Shown piece after piece: positions 25,986-33,684 of a DNA stretch of 64,000 bases. The notes under the pieces are model-generated. The model did not search any database, had not been told where the DNA came from, and saw nothing but the letters and a program-made list of their open reading frames with translations. The stretch is from Candidatus Methylomirabilis sp. (GTDB lineage Bacteria; Methylomirabilota; Methylomirabilia; Methylomirabilales; Methylomirabilaceae): contig NZ_JAQUOY010000015.1 in NCBI RefSeq assembly GCF_028716865.1, positions 1-64,000 on the forward strand, given 5' to 3'. Position 1 is the stretch's first letter, and every line of letters starts with the position of its first letter. A program made the position numbers and the translations under genes.

Positions 25986-26336
25986 TCAGCCGCTCGTCGC
26001 CCTCTTGCGCGTTAGCAGCGTGCGCTTGTTTGGTGTCGCCTGACTCCGCGCCGAGCGGACTCTGGCTGCTACCGCCCTAGATCTTGGGCGGCGCGCTGGG
26101 ACCCCATGAAACATCCCCTCTACGCTGATGTCCTCGTTGATCTCGGGCCAATGAATTCCTTGACCTGTGCCGATGAGGCGAAAGTTTGCGCGCTGTGCTG
26201 GCGTCGCCTCAGACAATCGCCAGGACCAGACTAGCGGCACACTAATCACGCGGCCGTCTACCAGATGCGCGATAATCTCGTCTTCCGTGACCCGCACCTT
26301 TTCAATGCGGGGATCGCTACTCGCCACAGTGTTCAT
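25986..26336 (-). CDS. DUF2442 family protein
   Basis: A 116-residue protein. Its first 80 residues match the DUF2442 pattern: VRVTEDEIIAHLVDGRVISVPL, then WSWRLSEATPAQRANFRLIG and GIHWPEINEDISVEGM. A basic tail rich in Arg and Ser follows. DUF2442 genes are commonly adjacent to DUF4160 genes, as here (20-base overlap with the upstream gene). A toxin-antitoxin-like role has been suggested for such pairs, but the function is not established. Confidence 0.85.
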   Translation of the reverse strand: MNTVASSDPRIEKVRVTEDEIIAHLVDGRVISVPLVWSWRLSEATPAQRANFRLIGTGQGIHWPEINEDISVEGMFHGVPARRPRSRAVAARVRSARSQATPNKRTLLTRKRATSG

Positions 26337-26556
26337 GCCATGCCTCCAGAATGGTTGTGCGATGGGTTTGGATGATCCGGCGAATCGTATTCAACTCTCG
26401 GGCTCTGAAGCCGTAGTTACGAGCAAGCCCAAGCGGCTCGATCCAGAATTTGCAGGTCCTGTCCCCGCGCTCCACATGAACGTGCGGCGGCTCATTGCAG
26501 TCAAAACTCGTAAAGAATAACCGATACGGCCCGAGAACACCCTTGATCCGTGGCAT
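26317..26556 (-). CDS. DUF4160 family protein
   Basis: A 79-residue protein with the DUF4160 features: PRIKGVLGPYRLFF at the N-terminus, the NEPPHVHVERGDRTCKFWI core, and NYGFRARELNTIRRIIQTHR toward the C-terminus. It partners with the overlapping DUF2442 gene. The function is unknown. Confidence 0.85.
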   Translation of the reverse strand: MPRIKGVLGPYRLFFTSFDCNEPPHVHVERGDRTCKFWIEPLGLARNYGFRARELNTIRRIIQTHRTTILEAWHEHCGE

Positions 26557-26689
26557 TCAGAACCGTTGCTCCCCCATCTGCCCTGCAACCTATCAACACA
26601 CCATCAGCGTCGGGGCTCACAGTAGAACAGGCCAAGTCCAATCCCTTAGTTATTATATGTACCGCAATGGTTTCCTCTAGTCAAGGTGC

Positions 26690-26704
26690 GCAGATCAGAT
26701 CTGC
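26690..26704. repeat. Short perfect inverted repeat
   Basis: GCAGATC and GATCTGC around a single central base lie just after the stop of the AbiU2-like gene. There is no T-run, so it is not a clear terminator; the role is unknown. Confidence 0.4.
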
Positions 26705-26710
26705 CTGAGG

Positions 26711-27394
26711 CTAGATAGCCTCGCTTACGTCATGGGGTGGAGGGCTCCAAGGGAACCGGAGAATTTCCTTCCAATCAAACTGGATGTTTAACAACATGGT
26801 GCCCATTCCCTGATTCTTCAGGAACTGCCAGTAGAGGATGATGATTCTTTCGAGCGTCTTGAGGGCTTCGCTGAGGTCTGAGAACGTCGGTGTAGGTTGC
26901 TTGACGCCTCTCTTGTCGTAGTGAGCAACGCGTCGGTCGACATAGTGCTCGATACCACCGACCGCCTGAGTCAGTTGGCTTATATGGTCCTTAACGACTG
27001 CCACCGGGATATGAGCACCGCCTGCACCGGCCAAACGATCAAAATCCTCTTGGCCAACCTTGATGAGCCACGCTTTTTCCCCGGCGTAAAAGCCCATGTA
27101 ATGCTCACGAGACACCAATGATGGATATTTCTCTACCTCGTTCAAGAAGCGGCGCAAGGATACACTATCTTCGTCAGCCTTCGCATGCCTTCGAACGCCT
27201 ACTGCCGTGGCTTGGACGAAGGCTGAAGCCGCCCATTGGAGGAACAGCCCGGAGCATTCCGCGAACCGCGGGTTTTCCTGGACGACCCCTTGCAGCTCCC
27301 AAAAGATGTGGTCATCTAGCAAGAGATCTTCCACGTCCTCGTAGATGATCTCAAGCCACTGGATGAGGCGAGCTCTTCGCTCACTCTTCTTCAT
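26711..27394 (-). CDS. HEPN/AbiU2-like protein, possible phage-defence factor
   Basis: A 227-residue, largely helical protein. I see a resemblance to the AbiU2/HEPN group: a long helical N-terminal part, SVSLRRFLNEVEKYP (about 78), and a late basic motif YVDRRVAHYDKRG (about 152), in which the Arg and His are in the style of the HEPN R-x(n)-H active site. The ATG begins two bases after the stop of the broken TIGR02391 gene, suggesting the two were once co-expressed. The assignment is by pattern memory and should be treated as tentative. Confidence 0.45.
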   Translation of the reverse strand: MKKSERRARLIQWLEIIYEDVEDLLLDDHIFWELQGVVQENPRFAECSGLFLQWAASAFVQATAVGVRRHAKADEDSVSLRRFLNEVEKYPSLVSREHYMGFYAGEKAWLIKVGQEDFDRLAGAGGAHIPVAVVKDHISQLTQAVGGIEHYVDRRVAHYDKRGVKQPTPTFSDLSEALKTLERIIILYWQFLKNQGMGTMLLNIQFDWKEILRFPWSPPPHDVSEAI

Positions 27395-27396
27395 TG

Positions 27397-28173
27397 CTAT
27401 CTCCCAGGGATGCGGCGAACGCCAGGGCGGTCAGCGGCGCCAGCGGCGCGATACCGCGTACCCGCCCTCTCATCTACGATGCCCAATAAGTGGCTCGCAA
27501 GCATTATCATCTCGACAGCCTCTTCTGCCTCAATTCTAACGCTCCGGTGACTATGCGGCTTCTTGTAGGAACCGACCGCGCCGGCAAAGAGATGGGCTAG
27601 AGCTTCCTGCTCAGCCTTGGGGGCCCCGAGATCAAAGAACGAGCCCTTCCCTGGCGCGAACGCCTTGCGCATAAGATCTACACCGATGTCTATGTCTGCG
27701 AAACCGCCCGCTTCTCGGACGCGGACTTCGACCTCCTTGAACCCCTGCAATACGGCTGTGTCGTAGTCTCCTCGCAGAAGGGATGCCCAGATCTTCTGCG
27801 CGAGGCTCGAATGCAGGAGTCCTCTAGATTTTCCCCGCCTGTACTTCTTTAGATCTTCGGCAGTGGTCAATTATTTTGCACGACGAATGAGAAAGACCCA
27901 GTCACCCTGAGCGCCAGAACAAGGAGCCAAAAAATTCTCTCGCTCAAGCCACATCCATGCCTCCATCAAAGCTAAGCGCAGGCGATCTCAGTACTCCGGC
28001 GGATACTGTTGGACGGTGCGAGGCAGACCAAAGGTGCAACGATTCAACTTGCCCTGGTCGCCTTCGGAGAGCGAATTAAGATATTGCAGTACTACACCAG
28101 CAAGTTCTTCTGGTTCTAGGGCCAGGAGGATTTCAGGATCATGAACCGGAGAGAATAGAAAGACGCTTTGCAA
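27397..28173 (-). pseudogene. TIGR02391 (Ymh-type) gene interrupted by two in-frame stops
   Basis: One reading frame runs from a TTG start at 28173 (GGAGG six bases before it) to 27397, about 258 codons. It gives the N-terminal LALEPEELAG segment, a middle part MEAWMWLERENFLAP and GDWVFLIRRAK, and the C-terminal FKEVEVRVREAGGF, VDLMRKAF, LFAGAVG and ASHLLGIVD blocks of TIGR02391 proteins. TGA at 27988-27990 follows QYPPEY, and TAA at 27871-27873 follows RRAK. No frameshift is needed: sequence on both sides of each stop still matches the family, so two nonsense mutations (or assembly errors) explain it. Fragments 27988-28173 and 27397-27870 could be read as separate short genes but lack independent sense. 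Confidence 0.75.
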
Positions 28174-28192
28174 CTTTGTCCTCCATCAAGCC

Positions 28193-28302
28193 GCATAACA
28201 GGACGGCTGATAAGTCGCCCAGGGAAGGCCGCTCCAGCCACCTGTGAGGCTGCGCATCGCGGCCCCACCACGTGGATGCTTACAGCTACCGGCCCGTTAG
28301 GC
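28193..28302 (-). repeat. attC-like recombination site B
   Basis: On the minus strand the element opens with GCCTAAC (28296-28302, matching the RYYYAAC inverse core) and closes with GTTATGC (28193-28199, close to the GTTRRRY core). Inner arms (GGGCCGGTAGCTG and CAGCCGTCCT) are partly complementary with extra bases, as in attC stems. The span of about 110 bases is within the attC range. It follows the 49-codon ORF and precedes the broken TIGR02391 gene. Confidence 0.5.
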
Positions 28303-28446
28303 CGCGGCCAGCAGACAAGTCCATACGAACGCTATCGAAAGCCGCTTCGCCTCTGCCTCCACGGCTCGCTGCTGGTGAGAAAGCTTGTCCAAAGCGGACC
28401 TGATTGCAGCTTCCAGATTGTGGAGGGCGTCAGACGCTGCAGCCAT
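28297..28446 (-). CDS. Small protein of 49 residues
   Basis: An ATG overlaps the stop of the preceding exported-protein gene as TGATG. The frame encodes MAAASDALHNLEAAI, then SALDKLSHQQRAVEAEAKRL, then a short hydrophobic end FVWTCLLAAA. It looks like an amphipathic helix followed by a hydrophobic tip. Its TAA stop lies inside the inverse core of attC-like site B. There is no homology I recognise. The coupling supports translation, but it may be chance. Confidence 0.45.
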   Translation of the reverse strand: MAAASDALHNLEAAIRSALDKLSHQQRAVEAEAKRLSIAFVWTCLLAAA

Positions 28447-28766
28447 CACCGTCCCCCTTCTGCTCCCTCGGACTTCAGAAAATCACTCAGTGTAACGCCG
28501 TCAAAACTTAGGCATTCTTTCGGTATCAGTGCAGTTGTCTTGTCTTTGCCGGGGGGCACAGCCGCGCGCGGGACAAAAGAGAACCACAGCCGTCCGGAAC
28601 CGGGCAGGCTGGCGAGGTGCCACGTACATCCCGAAACTGTATCGACCAAGACTGCTACGGCCGGCGTGCCGACAGGCACGACCTGATACCGACCAACCTG
28701 AGCATCCGCCCAGTAAGGGGTGGCGGCTAGAGTAACAGCAGCGAGTAGGATTGGAACGATTCTCAT
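28446..28766 (-). CDS. Small exported protein of unknown function
   Basis: A 106-residue protein with a clear signal peptide (MRIVPILLAAVTLAATPYWADAQ, cleavage likely after Ala22). The mature part is about 84 residues, with YQVVPVGTPAVAVLVDTVSG followed by CTWHL. This resembles small periplasmic proteins that carry a 'variable, D-T-x-T-G-x-x-W' type motif. There are two Cys in the mature part. Gene and following small ORF sit between two attC-like elements, as a two-gene cassette would. Confidence 0.7.
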   Translation of the reverse strand: MRIVPILLAAVTLAATPYWADAQVGRYQVVPVGTPAVAVLVDTVSGCTWHLASLPGSGRLWFSFVPRAAVPPGKDKTTALIPKECLSFDGVTLSDFLKSEGAEGGR

Positions 28767-28786
28767 CTTCCGCTACCTCCGTGTCC

Positions 28787-28867
28787 GCTTAACGCAGAGT
28801 GTGTAGCTACCGGGCATCAGCCGCGCGCGGCTTCTTACGCGTCGGCTGCACGCCATGATTAGACGCC
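28787..28867 (-). repeat. attC-like recombination site A
   Basis: On the minus strand it begins GGCGTCTAAT (inverse core GTCTAAT at 28858-28864, one base from RYYYAAC). It contains an imperfect palindrome GGCGTGCAGCCG ... CGGCTGATGCC with an extra base in one arm, and ends in GTTAAGC (28787-28793), an exact GTTRRRY core. At about 80 bases it has the size, asymmetry and 3-prime position relative to the HNH gene expected of an integron attC site. Confidence 0.6.
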
Positions 28868-28875
28868 GAGCCTCA

Positions 28876-29526
28876 CTATGTTGGCTTGAGATCAATCCTG
28901 GTCACGCACCGCATCACCAGCCCTTGATAAAAACGAAACCACCAGACCGAGATTTCGGTTTTGTCATCGGACGCAATACCGAATCGAGACCCGAAGACGT
29001 CAGGATAAGAGAGCCCTGGTTCCGATAACCGGAAAATCTTCAGTCTCCCACCTTTTAGCGGTTCATTTATCGCCCAGTTAAGCATGGTGTCTGCATGCAG
29101 ATACCCCCCTGCGTGATACTTATAAAGGCCACGCAGGATCTTTTCAAGTGGCGGATAGAATTGGTCCCTGTCAACTCGGATTCCTGGTGCCGTTCTTAAC
29201 CAGATACCTCCCGAAGAAATCAGGTTAACTTTCTTCAAAAGAGAGGTATGAAGTGAATCTCGTAGGCGGCGATTGCGTTGAAGCGATCGAGCAACTTTGC
29301 CTTCCCACAGTGCGTTGGCCGTACCGCTACTATCAGAACCTAGCAAAGCAGCGATGTTGCGAAAGTATTCTTCGTGTAATTGATTATGGCACCCATGATG
29401 AGCGGGTAGAGTAAGAAGATTATTGGGACGAGGTGGCACGAATAGGCACTCAGGGAGCACATGGTCCCGAGTATCGGCCCCAGGCGTACCGCATACGAAA
29501 CAGATATCACGATCATCAGCAGCCAT
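28876..29526 (-). CDS. HNH-type endonuclease-like protein
   Basis: A 216-residue protein. Its N-terminus has a zinc-finger-like HNH module: CFVCGTPGADTRDHVLPECLF (about 9-28), then HHGCHNQLHEEYF (about 43). The rest (about 150 residues) is a less typical basic domain that I do not recognise. HNH modules cut nucleic acids in restriction, defence and homing contexts; the target here is unknown. An attC-like core lies on either side of the gene, so it may be a mobile cassette gene. Confidence 0.7.
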   Translation of the reverse strand: MAADDRDICFVCGTPGADTRDHVLPECLFVPPRPNNLLTLPAHHGCHNQLHEEYFRNIAALLGSDSSGTANALWEGKVARSLQRNRRLRDSLHTSLLKKVNLISSGGIWLRTAPGIRVDRDQFYPPLEKILRGLYKYHAGGYLHADTMLNWAINEPLKGGRLKIFRLSEPGLSYPDVFGSRFGIASDDKTEISVWWFRFYQGLVMRCVTRIDLKPT

Positions 29527-29572
29527 TTTCAGGCCACCATCTGTTTGTCTGTCTGCTTCACTGCGGCAAGGC

Positions 29573-29579
29573 GTCTAAC
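29573..29579 (-). repeat. attC/attI-type core site GTTAGAC
   Basis: On the minus strand GTTAGACGCC stands 46 bases before the HNH start. GTTAGAC matches the GTTRRRY core used for cassette insertion. Bases further upstream (CCGAGG ... CCTCG) are partly complementary, but no good full attC can be drawn, so it may be a degenerate or attI-like site. Confidence 0.4.
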
Positions 29580-29742
29580 GAGGTTGCGGATGGCAGTCCG
29601 AAGGTTATGGTACGGCCTCACATAGCAGCGCCTCGGACACCGCTAAGGAAAGATGTATAGCACGCAAGGAGGGATCCACTCTCGACGACCCTCCCGGCTC
29701 AATCTGAGCGAATGCTTATCCCAGGCAGGTCTGGTCTAGTGA

Positions 29743-29946
29743 TTACCCCTGTACGACCCGGACCCGGACCGCCTTCGCGCGGCCACGATCATCCTGGCCC
29801 AGGTCAAACTCGACCGTATCGCCTTCCCTCAGGGTGGTACCTCCCTCCACGTCACTCGCGTGGACGAATGCATCCTGCCCCCCATCGTCCCGCACAACGA
29901 ACCCGAACCGTTTCGTCACGTTAAACCACTTCACCTTACCTTTCAT
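29743..29946 (-). CDS. Cold-shock domain protein
   Basis: CspA-family single-stranded nucleic-acid-binding protein and RNA chaperone. From the ATG at 29946, placed seven bases after AGGAGG, it has 67 residues: KGKVKWFNVTKRFGFV (RNP1-like KRFGFV), then DAFVHASDV (RNP2-like FVHAS) and REGDTVEFDL. The drawn frame could begin three codons earlier at a GTG. A long leader with a 6-bp hairpin (about 29993-30010) precedes it, as in many cold-shock mRNAs. Confidence 0.95.
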   Translation of the reverse strand: MKGKVKWFNVTKRFGFVVRDDGGQDAFVHASDVEGGTTLREGDTVEFDLGQDDRGRAKAVRVRVVQG

Positions 29947-30079
29947 GCTCGCCACCTCCTCTTGTCATGAAGAACCTGCCGTCTTTCAACTCCCTGTCCA
30001 CATAGACAGGATTCCTTTCCCAGAGCCCCAAATAATCCGCCGCTCCGCTCTTCGACTCGCCTCTCTCCTTCGGCCCAAG

Positions 30080-32080
30080 CTAACCCTCAACGATTCCAAG
30101 GCGGTGTTTCTCCAACTCCCGGATCTGATCCCGGAACTCCGCCGCCCTCTCGAACTCGAGTCGCTTCGCCGCCGCCCGCATCTCTTTCTCCAACTGCCCG
30201 ATCTGGGCCAGCAGCTCTTCTTCTGTGAGACGGCCGACTTGCTCGACGTCGGGCGCGGCTGGGACGGTATAGTAGTCCTTCTCGGAGACGCTCGAGAGGA
30301 CATCGGAGATTGACTTCCTGATGCTTTCCGGCGTGATCCCATGCTCGAGGTTATAGGCCATCTGGACCTCACGTCTCCGTTCGGTTTCCTCAATGGCACG
30401 CTTCATCGAGTCTGTGATGGTATCGGCATACAGCACCACCCGTCCCTCAACATTCCTTGCCGCCCGGCCGATCGTCTGGATGAGGGATCCGGAGGAGCGC
30501 AGGAACCCCTCCTTATCGGCATCCAGGATGGCTACCAGCGCCACCTCAGGGAGGTCCAGCCCTTCCCGCAACAGATTAATCCCGACCAACACATCGAACT
30601 TCCCAAGCCTCAGTTCTCGGATGATCTCATTTCGCTCCAGCGTATCGATATCGGAGTGCAGGTAGCGGACCTTGATCCCGACCTCAGCGAGGTAGTCGGT
30701 GAGGTTCTCTGCCATCCGCTTGGTGAGCGTCGTGACCAGGACCCGATGGCCCCTGGCCGTGACGGCCCGGATTTCGCCGATCAGATCATCGATCTGCCCG
30801 CGGATCGGCCTGACCTGGATCTCAGGGTCGATCAGCCCGGTGGGGCGGATGATCTGCTCCACAATCTCCCCTTTGACCTTCGTCAGCTCGTAGGGGCCCG
30901 GCGTAGCCGATACATAGATGACCTGGCGTACAGCCCGCTCAAACTCCTCAAAGGTGAATGGGCGATTGTCCATGGCGGACGGAAGGCGAAACCCATACTC
31001 GACCAGCGTCTCCTTGCGGGAGCGATCGCCGTGATACATGCCGCGGATCTGCGGAATCGTCTGGTGGGACTCATCGATAATGACCAGGGCATCCCTGGGC
31101 AGGTAGTCCATCAGTGTGGGGGGTGGCTCGCCCTGGACTCGTCCCGAGAGATGGCGCGAGTAGTTCTCGATCCCCTTGCAGACCCCGATCTCCCGCATCA
31201 TCTCCAGGTCGAAGCCGGTTCGCTGCTTCAACCGCTGCGCCTCGAGGAGCTTCCCGGCCTTCTCAAGGGACGCGACCTGCTCGTTCAGCTCCTTAAGGAT
31301 CGCAGTAAAGGCCGCCTCTCGACGGTCGTGGGGGGTCACGTAATGCGTGGCCGGATAGATCGGAACCCGATGAAGTCCCTGGATCCGCTCGCCCGTGAGC
31401 GAATCGATCTCCCACAGCCCTTCCACCTCGTCGCCGAACAGCTCCACACGAACCACCGTATCGGCGTAGGCGGGAAAGATCTCCACCACGTCGCCTCGCA
31501 CCCGGAAACTGCCGCGGTGCAGATCGTAGTCGTTTCGCTGATACTGGATCTCCACCAACTTCCGGAGCATCTGCTCCCGATCGCAGAAGCTGCCTCGCTC
31601 CAGGAAGACCATCATCCCATAATAGGCTTCCGGAGAACCCAGACCGTAGATGCATGAGACGGAGGCTACGATGACCACGTCACGTCGCTCCAGCAGCGAA
31701 CGCGTGGCTGAATGACGCAGCTTATCGATCTGGTCGTTAATCATCGAATCCTTCTCGATGAAGGTATCGGTGACAGGCAGGTACGCCTCCGGCTGATAGT
31801 AGTCGTAGTAGCTGACGAAGTATTCAACGGCATTGTGCGGGAAAAACGCCTTGAACTCTTCATAGAGCTGTGCCGCCAGGGTCTTGTTGTGGGCAATGAT
31901 CAGTGTTGGGCGTTCGATCGCAGCGATGACGTTCGCCATGGTAAAGGTCTTACCCGAACCTGTTACCCCCAGGAGTACCTGGTGAGGCCTGTCTTGCAGG
32001 CACCCGTCAACCAGCTTCCTGATCGCCTGGGGTTGATCGCCCTTTGGCTGATAGTCGCAGACGAGCTTGAAATTAGGCAT
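30080..32080 (-). CDS. uvrB: Excinuclease ABC subunit B
   Basis: Damage-verifying helicase-like subunit of nucleotide excision repair. The 666-residue protein has Walker [16 protein letters not shown] (about 40), the beta-hairpin [12 protein letters not shown] (about 92), DEAD-like VIIDESH (about 335), helicase motifs in [14 protein letters not shown] and [21 protein letters not shown] (written here in part), IGRAARN (about 538), and a C-terminal UVR motif ([18 protein letters not shown]) that binds UvrC. It is preceded by an HNH gene 11 bases upstream. Confidence 0.98.
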   Translation of the reverse strand: MPNFKLVCDYQPKGDQPQAIRKLVDGCLQDRPHQVLLGVTGSGKTFTMANVIAAIERPTLIIAHNKTLAAQLYEEFKAFFPHNAVEYFVSYYDYYQPEAYLPVTDTFIEKDSMINDQIDKLRHSATRSLLERRDVVIVASVSCIYGLGSPEAYYGMMVFLERGSFCDREQMLRKLVEIQYQRNDYDLHRGSFRVRGDVVEIFPAYADTVVRVELFGDEVEGLWEIDSLTGERIQGLHRVPIYPATHYVTPHDRREAAFTAILKELNEQVASLEKAGKLLEAQRLKQRTGFDLEMMREIGVCKGIENYSRHLSGRVQGEPPPTLMDYLPRDALVIIDESHQTIPQIRGMYHGDRSRKETLVEYGFRLPSAMDNRPFTFEEFERAVRQVIYVSATPGPYELTKVKGEIVEQIIRPTGLIDPEIQVRPIRGQIDDLIGEIRAVTARGHRVLVTTLTKRMAENLTDYLAEVGIKVRYLHSDIDTLERNEIIRELRLGKFDVLVGINLLREGLDLPEVALVAILDADKEGFLRSSGSLIQTIGRAARNVEGRVVLYADTITDSMKRAIEETERRREVQMAYNLEHGITPESIRKSISDVLSSVSEKDYYTVPAAPDVEQVGRLTEEELLAQIGQLEKEMRAAAKRLEFERAAEFRDQIRELEKHRLGIVEG

Positions 32081-32091
32081 GGTCAGGGTAG

Positions 32092-32637
32092 TCAGGAACC
32101 GGCGCCCTGGAGGTCCCCGCCAACCTCGCGGGGGAGATACTTACTCCATGAGATGAGCCTGTACGGGGAGTGGGACATGATCCCCAGATAAAAGACAGAG
32201 GCCGGCTTGGAGGGCTTGCGGCGTAAGCTCATCTTGACCTCGTGAAGGGGTTTGTTCCCTTTCTTCACGTTACAGGCGCGGCACGCGCTCACCACGTTCT
32301 CCCAGATGGTTCGTCCCCCAAGCGATCTGGGAATCACATGATCGATGGTCATCCGTTCACCACCGTTGCGGCCGCAGTATTGGCAGGTATACGCGTCCCG
32401 TCTCAGAATATTTTTCTTGTTGAAGGCAATCGCGGGGATGACCGGAAGCTTCACATAACGATAGAGGCGGATCACAGCAGGGATGACAAAGACGATCGAG
32501 GGGGAGTGAACAATACTTGGACTGTCCTCGATCCGTTCGGCCTTTCCAGTGTACAGCAGAATAATGGCTCTTCGCGTAGTGCAGACGTGGAGGGGTTCAA
32601 AGGAGTGATTCAATACCAATACTTTGTCAGTGTCCAT
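32092..32637 (-). CDS. HNH endonuclease family protein
   Basis: A 181-residue protein of a widespread bacterial HNH family. The N-terminal half ([23 protein letters not shown]) is typical of the group. The HNH module comprises [21 protein letters not shown] and a downstream [12 protein letters not shown] zinc pair, about 87-135. The gene is immediately upstream of uvrB and likely co-transcribed. The cellular role is unknown; the second HNH in this window (28876-29526) is unrelated outside the motif. Confidence 0.9.
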   Translation of the reverse strand: MDTDKVLVLNHSFEPLHVCTTRRAIILLYTGKAERIEDSPSIVHSPSIVFVIPAVIRLYRYVKLPVIPAIAFNKKNILRRDAYTCQYCGRNGGERMTIDHVIPRSLGGRTIWENVVSACRACNVKKGNKPLHEVKMSLRRKPSKPASVFYLGIMSHSPYRLISWSKYLPREVGGDLQGAGS

Positions 32638-32751
32638 CGAGTGGTTCTATGGGCTTACGGCTTGCGAATCCCCGCATGGTGAAATCATCCTTAGCATACA
32701 ACGGAGAGTGTTGTCAACGCAAAGGAAAGAAGAGAGGATATCGCACTAGCC

Positions 32752-33684
32752 TTACGCGGCGTGCTGTCTGAGAAGGTCAAGGAGGATCCCTTCCCGCAGG
32801 CCACTGTCGCTGACCATGAACTCATCGTAGCCGAGCGCGCCCATGACCGTGACGATAAGGGTCGTTCCTGCAACAATCAGATCGGCGCGTCCTGGTTCCA
32901 GGGGTGGGATCTTGCTCCGTTCGGTCAGCGGTTTCGTCGTCAGCACGCGAAGCAATTGCCTCGTCCGAGTCAACGACAGCCGATGGCCGTCCACTCGATC
33001 GGGAGTATAGACGGTCAGCCCAAGGTCAATTGCCGCGAGAGCAGTTGGCGTCCCGGCGGTGGCGATGAGCACCGTCCCATCGAGTTTTGGCAGTTCAGCG
33101 CGTAGCCGCCCAATGCGGTCCGCGACAACCTGTTCAACGGCCTCCAGCTCACCGGGGGTTGGCGGATCGCTGTACAGATGCGCCTCGGTCAGCTTGACCA
33201 CGCCCAGACCGGTGCTCACGATCGCCTCAATCGTCTCCCCCGTGGCGAGAATGAACTCGGTGCTCCCACCGCCGATATCCATGACCAGGACTCGCTCTGA
33301 CCCGAGGCGGAGCCCGTGCCGAACACCGAGCAGGGTAAGCCGCGCCTCCTCGCTGCCGTCGATGACCCGGAGGCTAATTCCGCTCTCCCGGAGCGCCGCA
33401 GCCACAAACTCCTCGCGGTTACTCGCCTCCCGCACGGCACTGGTGGCGATCGCCGCCACGTGCATCGCCTTGAAGCGGCGCGCCGTTTCGGCGAACCTTC
33501 TGAGGATCGTCAGGCTTCGCTGACGCGGCACATCCTGGAGTCGCCGACTTGGCATCAACCCTTCACCGAGACGAGCGATCGTCTGTTCTTGATGAAGGAT
33601 AGTGAAGCGACCAGAGTCCGCCGCTTCGGCTACCAGCAGACGGAGGGTGTTGGTCCCGACATCGATGGCCGCGTAGATCGCCAT
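32752..33684 (-). CDS. Ppx/GppA family phosphatase
   Basis: Exopolyphosphatase / guanosine pentaphosphate phosphatase family member (ASKHA fold). The 310-residue protein has AAIDVGTNTLRLLVAE (phosphate-1 loop) at the N-terminus, ATSAVREASNREEF (about 80), the catalytic Glu region DGSEEARLTLLGV (about 110), and VMDIGGGSTEF (phosphate-2, about 139). It lacks the extra C-terminal domain of long Ppx proteins. It starts directly after the NFACT gene stop, so the two are co-transcribed. Polyphosphate or pppGpp specificity cannot be told. Confidence 0.93.
   Translation of the reverse strand: MAIYAAIDVGTNTLRLLVAEAADSGRFTILHQEQTIARLGEGLMPSRRLQDVPRQRSLTILRRFAETARRFKAMHVAAIATSAVREASNREEFVAAALRESGISLRVIDGSEEARLTLLGVRHGLRLGSERVLVMDIGGGSTEFILATGETIEAIVSTGLGVVKLTEAHLYSDPPTPGELEAVEQVVADRIGRLRAELPKLDGTVLIATAGTPTALAAIDLGLTVYTPDRVDGHRLSLTRTRQLLRVLTTKPLTERSKIPPLEPGRADLIVAGTTLIVTVMGALGYDEFMVSDSGLREGILLDLLRQHAA

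Noticed and set aside
26690-26704. Inverted repeat after the AbiU2-like gene as a terminator
   Set aside because: The palindrome is perfect but there is no T-run on either strand.
27988-27990. TGA as a possible selenocysteine codon in the TIGR02391 gene
   Set aside because: A second stop of a different type (TAA) occurs in the same frame and the family has no Sec, so nonsense mutation is simpler.
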